A stretch of DNA of 15,214 nt from Xenorhabdus miraniensis (GTDB taxonomy: Bacteria; Pseudomonadota; Gammaproteobacteria; Enterobacterales; Enterobacteriaceae). The notes below the pieces were generated by a model. That model ran no database searches and was not told where the DNA came from. It saw only the letters and a list, made by a program, of their open reading frames with translations. This document shows positions 1-5,865 of the stretch, piece by piece (position 1 is the first letter of the stretch; each line of letters starts with the position of its first letter). Made by a program: the position numbers and the translations under genes. The stretch is from contig NZ_NITZ01000040.1 in NCBI RefSeq assembly GCF_002632615.1, positions 1 through 15,214 on the forward strand, written 5' to 3'.

Positions 1-80
1 TCACCTAATTCATCGATTTTTCGACGGTGATATTCGGATGCCAGCTTGTCTTTTTTTAAAGCAGAACGAGGCGGTATCAT
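1..80 (-). CDS. IS5-family transposase, N-terminal fragment (runs off left edge)
   Basis: Only the first 26 codons are in the window. The minus strand from ATG at 78-80 reads MIPPRSALKKDKLASEYHRR and then KIDELG, which I recognise as the typical N-terminus of an IS5-family (DDE) transposase. The gene would catalyse movement of its own insertion sequence. A weak ribosome site (AGG) lies about ten bases upstream. The element's 5' end probably lies near 151-159. Whether the rest is intact cannot be seen. The family call rests on the N-terminus alone. Confidence 0.6.
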   Translation of the reverse strand, partial: MIPPRSALKKDKLASEYHRRKIDELG

Positions 81-150
81 GACGGCGCTACCTTGTAGAT
101 ATGTACTGTGTCTACATTTTACTCAATTTTGTGGCTGTGAAAAGTTTTTA

Positions 151-159
151 GAGGTTCCC
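151..159 (-). repeat. Probable terminal end of the IS5-family element
   Basis: Read on the transposase strand, the sequence begins GGGAACCTCTAAAAACTTTT about 75 bases before the transposase ATG. GGGAACCTC is a plausible IS5-type terminal repeat start. The other end is outside the window, so the inverted-repeat partner and target duplication cannot be checked. Confidence 0.35.
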
Positions 160-173
160 ATTAATAAAAAAGT

Positions 174-352
174 GTTGTCTCAGTTGTCTCGGTTGCCTCA
201 AAACAATTAACCTATTGTTTTATAATGATTAATCTTTGAAAAATGAGGCAACAAAGCCTATTTTCTGTTGTCTCAATTTTACTTTTCTTCTCATCATCAA
301 TTTATAATATATTGATAAATAAAGATTTAATTTTGTATTTTGTGTTGTCTCA
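174..352. repeat. Iteron-like cluster of the 9-mer GTTGTCTCA
   Basis: Three copies stand in exact tandem with 9-bp period: GTTGTCTCA (174-182), GTTGTCTCG (183-191) and GTTGCCTCA (192-200). An inverted copy TGAGGCAAC is at 244-252, and two further direct copies GTTGTCTCA are at 267-275 and 344-352, giving six sites in 180 bp of AT-rich DNA. Such arrays are known as replication-initiator iterons or as multi-site operators. No initiator or regulator gene is visible next to it, so the role is unknown. The neighbouring IS end at about 151 may have cut off more copies. Confidence 0.6.
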
Positions 353-366
353 ATTAATTGCTTTAG

Positions 367-486
367 CAACCTGAGCTGTTTCGGTATTGGTGGGTAAAAA
401 GCTATTGTGGAGGGTGTCGCTTGGACATCCGCGTTCAGATGCCGGCAGATTCGGTGTGGAATGTGAGGCAGGGGGAGGGAAATTGA
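367..486 (+). pseudogene. C-terminal remnant of a phage tail-fibre gene
   Basis: The plus-strand frame ending at TGA 484-486 encodes RLDIRVQMPADSVWNVRQ followed by GEGN and a stop. This matches the C-terminal motif RVQMPEDSVWNVKMA of the tail gene at 3651-4799. The frame is closed upstream by TAG at 364-366 and has no start codon, so only the last part of the gene survives. The DNA at 430-464 matches 3703-3737 in inverted orientation at 33 of 35 positions. I read this as the 3' tip of a second tail-fibre gene whose body was removed by deletion or by the IS insertion. Confidence 0.65.
430..464 (+). repeat. Inverted repeat, left copy (tail-fibre 3' end)
   Basis: These 35 bases encode RVQMPADSVWN and are the inverted counterpart of 3703-3737, with two mismatches. 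The pair brackets about 3.2 kb carrying the effector-like gene, the small membrane protein and the mini tail fibre. Confidence 0.75.
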
Positions 487-863
487 ACAGCGTAGAAAAC
501 AACAAACAGTTAATTTATTGAGATGTGGTTGATTTAATTTATTAGCTTATTTTCGAATAAATTCTACAAGTTGTGATATTCGAAAGGCATATAAATACTG
601 AAAAATGGTTATTTTTCTAATTTAATTTCTAACCATTTTATAGTATTAAAAAATGTATTGTTATTAATTCGGTTTTCGACAATTGTAATAATAACCACAC
701 ATGCCATTTTAGTATCTCTACATGGAATGTAAATATAAAATTATTTCATACCGATAATATCACCCATTTCAAAATATGTATTGGTTAGATAAAAATTGGT
801 TTTTTTAAAAAATGTTGTATATGTACGGATAATGAAATTTATTTATATTTATTAAGGATTTTT
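487..863. other. AT-rich intergenic region with a stem-loop
   Basis: No gene is supported here. The stretch is strongly AT-rich. A 10-bp inverted repeat AAAATGGTTA (602-611) / TAACCATTTT (630-639) has an 18-base spacer and could be a weak transcript end or a protein-binding site. The end of the region must hold the promoter of the following gene, but many AT-rich hexamers make any single choice arbitrary. The ribosome site AAGGAT lies about six bases before the ATG at 864. Confidence 0.5.
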
Positions 864-1652
864 ATGTCGGAAAATAATAAGATGAATATGGACTTTTTGA
901 AAGGATTAGATAAAAACATCTGTCCAGTATGTGGTGAAGAAGATTGCCCATACCCAAGAGATAGAAGGGGTGATAAAGTAATTGAAGAGATAATGAAGGA
1001 GTATACCAAAGGTAATATGCCACAGGTGAAAAAATTATATATTTCGAAAATGGTTCCACTTAGAAAAGCAAACTTTGGTAGGGGTAGTTTTGGTTCGAGT
1101 GAAGGATTTTACGATAAAGCCAAAAATAATAAACCCAGCATGAGTTCATTCGGCATGTTGCAGCATTTTTTCGGAAAATCAGGCCGAGAACTGACACTCT
1201 CTGAAATCGGTGTGCATGATCGAGTTCGCGGATTAATGCAGAAACCAGGTGCATTTGGCAGGCCAGAGGGCAGTATTCAGTCTCGTTTTATCTCACAGAT
1301 TCAACGTGGTGAACGAGTTGATTTTGAAAATGGGTATAATTTTGGTCTAGAAAAAAAGGTTCCGGTTTACGATCCACTGTGGGGTATTGGAGGCGCGAAG
1401 ATCAGTGGCAGTCTTACACATGTTAGTGCTGAAAAAGCAGGTGATGGATATAATGTATCTGGTACAATAAATTATAAACTGTATGATAAATTTACTGATC
1501 CATACGACACATTTAATTGGGGAAAAGAGGATATTAATGTGGGTGGTGAGCCATTTGATATCACTGGAGAATGGAAGGAAGATGTAAATTTTCATGTCGA
1601 CAGAAAGATTTTTGATAATAGGCTACTGCAACTTCTTAAGGATAAAAAATAA
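864..1652 (+). CDS. Putative effector/bacteriocin-like protein of unknown family
   Basis: 262 residues, starting at ATG 864 with ribosome site AAGGAT six bases upstream. I do not recognise a named family with certainty. There is no signal peptide or membrane helix. A small cysteine cluster CPVCGEEDC (residues 20-28) is followed by a polar linker. From about residue 97 the order is: hydrophobic MLQHFFGKSG, TLSEIGVHDRVR (111-122), beta-like GAKISGSLTHVS, then GTINYKLYDKFTDPYDTFNW (200-219). This order loosely resembles the colicin M catalytic domain (helix plus NG, IG turn, strands, then DxYD). D212-x-Y214-D215 would match the DxYD motif, but the His-Arg pair expected six residues later is missing; the nearest candidates are H244 and R247. 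The gene sits downstream of a tail-fibre remnant, as morons do. A lipid II-attacking effector is a hypothesis only. Confidence 0.6.
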   Translation: MSENNKMNMDFLKGLDKNICPVCGEEDCPYPRDRRGDKVIEEIMKEYTKGNMPQVKKLYISKMVPLRKANFGRGSFGSSEGFYDKAKNNKPSMSSFGMLQHFFGKSGRELTLSEIGVHDRVRGLMQKPGAFGRPEGSIQSRFISQIQRGERVDFENGYNFGLEKKVPVYDPLWGIGGAKISGSLTHVSAEKAGDGYNVSGTINYKLYDKFTDPYDTFNWGKEDINVGGEPFDITGEWKEDVNFHVDRKIFDNRLLQLLKDKK

Positions 1653-1661
1653 TTTTTTATG

Positions 1662-1687
1662 GTCGCGCATTTAATGCGCGACTTTAT
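1662..1687 (+). terminator. Stem-loop terminator after the effector-like gene
   Basis: A perfect 9-bp stem GTCGCGCAT (1662-1670) / ATGCGCGAC (1674-1682) with loop TTA is followed by TTTATA. It lies 10 bases after the stop codon at 1650-1652. It may also end transcripts of the convergent small gene at 1701-1883, though the minus side lacks a T-run. Confidence 0.75.
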
Positions 1688-1700
1688 ACAAAATATCCAA

Positions 1701-1883
1701 TTAAAATAAATATTGATAAGAAAACTGTGGAATAAGTAGACTTAATATAAAAACAAACGTCATTAATAACGACACCCATATGGTTTTTTTTCCATTTCTT
1801 TCCAATATAAAGAAATGGCTAACCAATATGGTTAAGAAGAAGAAAGTTACAATTGACATAAAAAGCATGGCGACGAATAACAT
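1701..1883 (-). CDS. Small two-helix membrane protein
   Basis: 60 residues with two hydrophobic segments, roughly residues 1-27 and 36-53, separated by a charged turn ERNGKKT. It ends in an aromatic tail (FSYQYLF). The ATG at 1881-1883 is preceded by AAAGGA at good spacing (AAAGGATGTGTT then ATG), which argues for real translation despite the small size. It is convergent with the effector-like gene and lies about 50 bases from its stop. A membrane immunity protein for that gene's product is one possibility, since colicin M-type toxins are countered by membrane-anchored immunity proteins. A phage superinfection-exclusion peptide or an unrelated small membrane protein are alternatives. No family is recognised. 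Confidence 0.5.
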   Translation of the reverse strand: MLFVAMLFMSIVTFFFLTILVSHFFILERNGKKTIWVSLLMTFVFILSLLIPQFSYQYLF

Positions 1884-2020
1884 AACACATCCTTTACCGA
1901 AAACTTTCCGTAATCATATAGATAATTGATTGAAAATCATAATTTTGTTTATAACCCCCCTTGATTCCCTTAATCTCTGGCACAGTGACAGAATTACGTA
2001 AAATCAATAAGTTATATAAA

Positions 2021-2057
2021 GGGGAGATATCCCGCCTTTAGCTATTTTTTTGATTTT
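2021..2057 (+). repeat. Palindromic intergenic repeat, copy 1
   Basis: GGGGAGATATCCCGCCTTTA then GCTA, seven bases, and GATTTT. It aligns without gaps with 2714-2750 at about 29 of 37 positions. The centre is a near-palindrome around GATATC. It overlaps the 3' end of the hypothetical frame at 2038-2280. Confidence 0.5.
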
Positions 2058-2280
2058 TATCATTTATTATAGTATACCTACTCAAGCACGCAATCTCACG
2101 TTCATCATCTAGAGTTTGAATTTGGTAGCGGTGCTTCACAGCTACCCCATTTAAAAATACCATACAAAAATAATAATAAGTTGAGTCGTTTTTAAGTATG
2201 CGAAGTTGTTGGGTTAACATATCTACAACACACGCCTCCCCTATAGTTTTATCCCCTGTTTGGGCATAGATAGAGTACAT
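2038..2280 (-). CDS. Hypothetical protein, possibly the 3' part of a frameshifted gene
   Basis: 80 residues from ATG 2278-2280, of unrecognised family; the ribosome site before this ATG is poor. The same frame stays open upstream to TAA at 2371-2373 and reads plausibly there (DFKVNLNIKTIHIRGYVGTV), but no normal start codon is present. Just upstream, in another frame, minus-strand DNA at about 2366-2437 encodes a single hydrophobic segment (MIVFIFPLIMNIIYLIY within it). A one-base frameshift near 2365-2375 would join them into a membrane-anchored protein of about 130 residues. I cannot tell whether the short product is made. The sequence is flanked by repeats and low in GC. Confidence 0.3.
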   Translation of the reverse strand: MYSIYAQTGDKTIGEACVVDMLTQQLRILKNDSTYYYFCMVFLNGVAVKHRYQIQTLDDEREIACLSRYTIINDKNQKNS

Positions 2281-2487
2281 AACATCTGGTTGACAAGTTG
2301 TGGCAACAGTTCCTACATACCCTCTGATATGAATAGTTTTAATATTTAAATTAACTTTAAAATCAATAAATTAAATAGATAATATTCATTATTAATGGGA
2401 AAATGAACACAATCATGTACAAACAGAAAAAACACTCCATACAGCATATACCAATTGATTTTACACTCACTAAATAAGGGAAGTGGA

Positions 2488-2606
2488 TAGCTATAAGGTG
2501 GGATGTTGCTATAGGGATCTGCCCTTTAACATACGGGATAATCCCGCATATACAAAAGCAAAGGTGTTGTGATTTCCACCATACCCAAGATGGGATATCC
2601 CACCTT
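2488..2606. repeat. Inverted pair of the palindromic repeat core
   Basis: TAGCTATAAGGTGGGAT (2488-2504) is a minus-strand copy of the repeat core. TGGGATATCCCACCTT (2591-2606) is a plus-strand copy containing the perfect 12-bp palindrome TGGGATATCCCA. The 10-bp arms AAGGTGGGAT (2495-2504) and ATCCCACCTT (2597-2606) face each other across 92 bases, an arrangement that could be a small non-autonomous element. Confidence 0.45.
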
Positions 2607-2713
2607 GCGGCAACCATTGGGATTTCCCCAATAGTTGGTTAACTCATTGATTTATCCGAGGCCGTCACTTTGACCACGTAGAGGATTTACGCAGAAATAA
2701 GCAGCAAGTTAAA

Positions 2714-2750
2714 AGTGAGATATCTCACCTTTAGCTAACTGGTTGATTTT
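2714..2750 (+). repeat. Palindromic intergenic repeat, copy with perfect 14-bp palindrome
   Basis: GTGAGATATCTCAC (2715-2728) is a perfect palindrome. It is followed by CTTTAGCTA, seven bases, then GATTTT, as in the copy at 2021-2057. The symmetrical centre is compatible with a dimeric regulator's operator or with a transcribed hairpin. Confidence 0.5.
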
Positions 2751-3059
2751 ACTTATTTCCCGCGCAGTGCAGTAATTCCGGTTCTCTGCCGGAAATAAGG
2801 GATATCAAGGAGTTAACAAGCAGGAGTCTCATTTTTATTTTGCCGAGTTTTGTCAGTTGTCAGATAAATATTACTGATTCCCCATTTGTTGCTTTATGTC
2901 ATTCTGACATCAAAACATACCACTCATCTACTGGGCTTAGTCAAGACTTACTCTTCAGTATTGATGAACCCATTTTATTGATGTTCACCGGCGGAGAAGT
3001 ATCCCACCGCCTTCATGTTACTTAGCAATCTGTATTGTTGATTAAATGAGGGAATAAAT

Positions 3060-3608
3060 ATGCAAGATAAAAAGCCTGATGTACTTGTCTCAGACGGTTG
3101 TAATCTCGTGATCGTTACAACACCGGAATATGTCAAAAAAGCGATTGAAGAACATGCTCAAAGCCGCAACCATCCAAATGCAACACTACAGGATAAGGGG
3201 TTTGTTATCCTAAGCAATGATGTCGGTAGTAATAGCGAAACGATGGCTGCAACACCAAAAGCAGTGAAAGCGGCATACGACTTAGCCAATACAGCTAATC
3301 AAAACGCCACAAAACCTCAAACTAAAAGCTCTATAAAATCAGTCAGTGGATCTTGGAATGTAGGTTCCATCATTTCTATTCCTGCTGATCTGCGTGGGCA
3401 AGTAATTACTTTTGTCAGATTAAGTGGATTAAATGCACAGCACCAAGCACTGCCTGTTCCTCTTGTTGATGGCATAACTGAGCAAAGACTAGCTGGCCCT
3501 CAGAATAACTGGGTGTGGTTAGAATTCAAATTCTCTGACAATTCGACAAATATTACTGTCGTAAATGGCAACAATGCTAATTTTGTTCAGATTTTTTATC
3601 GAGAATAA
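3060..3608 (+). CDS. Short phage tail-fibre-like protein
   Basis: 182 residues. ATG 3060 is preceded by GAGGGAAT, a good ribosome site. Residues about 24-37 (EYVKKAIEEHAQSR) and about 43-80 (TLQDKGFVILSNDVGSN, then SETMAATPKAVKAAYDLAN) match the phage tail-fibre repeat seen in P2-type H proteins. A low-complexity Asn/Thr/Lys linker follows, then a C-terminal domain of about 80 residues (from SGSWNVGSI to FVQIFYRE), beta-rich in character, that may be the receptor-binding tip. The long N-terminal baseplate-attachment part of P2 H is absent, so the protein is far shorter than a complete fibre. It has its own ribosome site and no disruption. It is convergent with the larger tail gene. It could be a moron-like orphan fibre or a leftover of an exchangeable fibre cassette. 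Confidence 0.75.
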   Translation: MQDKKPDVLVSDGCNLVIVTTPEYVKKAIEEHAQSRNHPNATLQDKGFVILSNDVGSNSETMAATPKAVKAAYDLANTANQNATKPQTKSSIKSVSGSWNVGSIISIPADLRGQVITFVRLSGLNAQHQALPVPLVDGITEQRLAGPQNNWVWLEFKFSDNSTNITVVNGNNANFVQIFYRE

Positions 3609-3629
3609 TGAAAATAAAAACCAACTTTC

Positions 3630-3646
3630 AGGGGCGCACAGCCCCT
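3630..3646. terminator. Stem-loop between convergent tail genes
   Basis: AGGGGC (3630-3635) / GCCCCT (3641-3646) with a 5-base loop lies immediately after the minus-strand stop TAG at 3651-3653. On the minus strand it is followed after nine bases by a T-run. It probably ends the tail-gene transcript; on the plus side the tail is weak. Confidence 0.5.
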
Positions 3647-3650
3647 ATTG

Positions 3651-4799
3651 CTACTCCACCTGTTCAGCCAACCCAACATCAGAAGCTGTCTTTGCCATCT
3701 TCACATTCCACACCGAATCTTCCGGCATCTGGACGCGGACAGAGATAGACCTGCCTGTGGGGATATCAATCAAATCACCGTCAGTGTAGCCCTCACGGAC
3801 ATTTCTGGCGAATACTGGCGCCTCAGAGTGCTCACGGTGGTATGTCATTAATTTGATGGAACCATCAGGCAGCACTTTGTAATCGACCCAAATCAGCGGT
3901 AATTTATTTTTGCATAGGGGTATTTCAACTCCGCCATCGACGCCGCCCCACGCTGCATCGGCATTAAATCCCAGCACGTTTTTGATGAGATAAACGCCCT
4001 CAGACAGGCGCTCAACGGTTGCCCCCTCTGATTCGTCATTGGTGATACCCGTGCCGTCACTGGTGATTTGGATGATGGGCGAGGCTGTTTTTAAGTAGCC
4101 ATCAATCGCATAACAATTTCCCCCAAGGGCTAAAACCTGACCGCTGACGCCTTTTTGAAATATAAAACTTGAATGCGTCAGAAGTCCTGTTTGAATAATG
4201 ATATACCCATGCTCACCGTGTGTACCAAAGTTAACCCTGAGTCCGGTTCCTGAGTGTTGAGCTAAGAAATTTGTCCAGCCGCCGCCGCTGGCTTTCACTT
4301 CATTGGCAAAATTTACACTCGTATTCTGAATAGCCGCATCTGCCAATCCAAGGTTTTTCACAAACGCTGATTTATCCAGAATATCTGCCCCGTTCTGTGC
4401 ATTATCCAGTTTCCCCTCCATCGCTGCCTGCAATGCCCGGATTGATTGCAACGATACCGTTTGGCCGTTCGGTAAGGTCACCTCCACTGTCCCGGTCTGG
4501 CTCATCCATCTGTCCATATTCTGGAGGAAGCCAATGATGGAGCTGGTATTCGCCACCATATGCCGGACACCATCCGAGATAGAATCGGGGATAGTAATCT
4601 GAATCTGGTACTTAACATTATTCAGGGTGGTTTTAGCTGCATCAGCCAGTACCAGTTCGGTATCCGAGTTCACCGCCTGAATCATGTGCAGTAATTTACT
4701 GTTGCCGGACTGGATTAAAATGACCTGCCCCGGTGCAACGCCGTTGAGATTCGATTTAAATCTGGTGCCCGTGCCGCGGACAATAGCCGAGCCGGACAC
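3651..4799 (-). CDS. Phage tail (fibre) protein with disrupted native start
   Basis: The open frame from GTG 4797-4799 gives 382 residues. The better initiation site is upstream: ATG at 4827-4829 behind AGGAA. However, its second codon is TAA (4824-4826), after which the same frame reads YSQGTLSI and runs into the GTG. The natural protein was therefore probably about 392 residues, starting M-x-YSQGTLSIVSGSAIVRG, and the gene carries a nonsense mutation at codon 2, unless translation restarts at GTG. The N-terminal 90 residues are a beta domain typical of lambdoid tail proteins (SGSAIVRGTGTRFKSNL). The middle (about 115-160) is helical, and the C-terminal half is Gly-rich. The C-terminal motif RVQMPEDSVWNV recurs in the remnant at 367-486. 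It is the last gene of the minus-strand prophage run. Function: tail tip or fibre in host recognition. Confidence 0.65.
   Translation of the reverse strand: MSGSAIVRGTGTRFKSNLNGVAPGQVILIQSGNSKLLHMIQAVNSDTELVLADAAKTTLNNVKYQIQITIPDSISDGVRHMVANTSSIIGFLQNMDRWMSQTGTVEVTLPNGQTVSLQSIRALQAAMEGKLDNAQNGADILDKSAFVKNLGLADAAIQNTSVNFANEVKASGGGWTNFLAQHSGTGLRVNFGTHGEHGYIIIQTGLLTHSSFIFQKGVSGQVLALGGNCYAIDGYLKTASPIIQITSDGTGITNDESEGATVERLSEGVYLIKNVLGFNADAAWGGVDGGVEIPLCKNKLPLIWVDYKVLPDGSIKLMTYHREHSEAPVFARNVREGYTDGDLIDIPTGRSISVRVQMPEDSVWNVKMAKTASDVGLAEQVE
3703..3737 (-). repeat. Inverted repeat, right copy (tail-fibre 3' end)
   Basis: Lies inside the 3' end of the tail gene (codons for RVQMPEDSVWN). It matches 430-464 in opposite orientation at 33 of 35 bases. 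Confidence 0.75.
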
Positions 4800-4846
4800 A
4801 ATGGAAAGAGTGCCTTGTGAATATTACATGGTGTGTTCCTGAGAAG

Positions 4847-5152
4847 TTAGAAGTTGAAATAACTGGCAGCGTCTAAGATAAGAATGGGTTGTTTTGTTGT
4901 GTAGTTGGTCGTTCCCCACTGGCTCGCTTTCCAGTATGAGCGTTTGCCTGAACTAATAAATAACGCTCCCTCCCCATTGCTGGTCAGTGACAAATCCCGG
5001 CTGTAGGCGGTACTCCCTTCCATCCACAGATGATACCCTATCACAGGCAGGCACCAACATCGGGTATCCGTTATCAAAATAGCGTTATCCGTGATGAACG
5101 AGGGTGAGTTGTAAACGCTAAGTTGATTACTGGTAGAAATGAAAAAGGCCAC
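4847..5152 (-). CDS. Hypothetical protein of the tail region, probably 5'-truncated
   Basis: 101 residues from GTG 5150-5152. No ribosome site is evident, and the frame continues upstream (TYTLNSRLRSG) to the TAA at 5186-5188, which is also the stop of the preceding gene. The protein is beta-rich with Trp/Cys clusters (DTRCWCLPVIGYHLW) and ends ILDAASYFNF. Its position, 17 bases before the native ATG of the tail gene and in the same direction, suggests the C-terminal remainder of a tail accessory protein. Base composition is clearly more GC-rich than the gene upstream, so the two probably have different origins. I do not recognise the family. Confidence 0.4.
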   Translation of the reverse strand: MAFFISTSNQLSVYNSPSFITDNAILITDTRCWCLPVIGYHLWMEGSTAYSRDLSLTSNGEGALFISSGKRSYWKASQWGTTNYTTKQPILILDAASYFNF

Positions 5153-5185
5153 ACCAGAGCGCAGCCTTGAATTCAGTGTGTAGGT

Positions 5186-5659
5186 TTATTTCCAGTTGAA
5201 GCAAAAATGCAATGTATTACCTAAATTGTGTTTCAGTAGTTCACCTAGTTGTTTTGCACCATCAGAAACATAAAGAAAATAAGTTTCAAGAGAGGGTGCG
5301 TGAGGACTAACAGAACCAAGATTATAAGTTGAACCATTCGCCATTATTTCAAGGTTCTTACTTCCTAAGTATGGTTGGTTTTGTGTATCAACTTCTAACT
5401 GTAATCCCCAGAAAGTACCAATGGGGACCTCAATTAGTTTGAATGCTAATATGTTTCCAACTCCCATTGTGCTTTGAAGATTTGTCAGGGTGCCAATAGG
5501 TAGTGTACCCGTCCCATCTTCGCCTGGAGCCGAACGCCCCCATTCTTGAACTTTATCATAATCTGGATTACCACCATTATAAAATTGGATGGTTCCTATA
5601 TTAAGATCAAAAGACAACATAGTACCTTCTGGACACACTGGCTTATTAACGTCAGACAT
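5186..5659 (-). CDS. Unrecognised 157-residue protein in the prophage remnant
   Basis: ATG 5657-5659 has a good ribosome site (GAGGGATTT then ATG). The frame is intact, and the protein looks soluble and beta-rich (many Gly, Thr, Asn; motifs VPIGTFWGLQLEVD and GNTLHFCFNWK at the C-terminus), with no signal peptide or membrane segment. I recognise no family. It lies in the orientation of the phage genes but is more AT-rich than the tail genes downstream and is undisrupted while its neighbours are broken, which fits a later-acquired accessory gene. It is in the same frame as 4847-5152 with a single TAA between, so a split 271-residue gene is an alternative. The natural-looking C-terminal strand and the composition change argue against that. 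Confidence 0.55.
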   Translation of the reverse strand: MSDVNKPVCPEGTMLSFDLNIGTIQFYNGGNPDYDKVQEWGRSAPGEDGTGTLPIGTLTNLQSTMGVGNILAFKLIEVPIGTFWGLQLEVDTQNQPYLGSKNLEIMANGSTYNLGSVSPHAPSLETYFLYVSDGAKQLGELLKHNLGNTLHFCFNWK

Positions 5660-5865
5660 AAATCCCTCACTTATTATTTGTTAAAGGTCATTTCATCCTA
5701 CTGCTAAATAGCCAGTTAATATTACTTAGGTCAGGTTTTTATCTCAATTAAATAGACCATAGCAGAATCAATACGCATTAAAATATGGTGGTGCATTATA
5801 AAATCTGTCTATTTGTCGAGTGCACGATTCAATGAGTTGTATATTTGAAGTTTGGTGCTAACAGT

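Larger units (their letters stand above)
2281..3059. other. Non-coding repeat-rich region upstream of the mini tail fibre
   Basis: No convincing intact gene is present. The region holds several palindromic repeats (listed separately), a hairpin CGGGATAATCCCG near 2537-2549, and the palindrome ATTGGGGATTT-type element near 2615-2632. The inverted arms CTTATTTCC (2752-2760) / GGAAATAAG (2791-2799) enclose a nested hairpin ATTCCGG (2775-2781) / CCGGAAAT (2789-2796). The last 250 bases presumably carry the promoter for the gene at 3060. Confidence 0.5.

Noticed and set aside
174..352. CRISPR array
   Set aside because: Repeats are 9 bp, partly tandem with no spacers and partly inverted; there are no cas genes.
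1347..1595. Minus-strand frames opposite the effector-like gene
   Set aside because: They overlap a well-supported plus-strand gene and show no ribosome site or family pattern.
2495..2606. Complete MITE with target duplication
   Set aside because: The 10-bp arms are inverted, but no flanking duplication is clear and the arms belong to a wider repeat family; reported only as an inverted pair.
2840..3025. 61-residue plus-strand frame with TTG start
   Set aside because: No ribosome site and no recognisable pattern; it lies in repeat-rich leader DNA.
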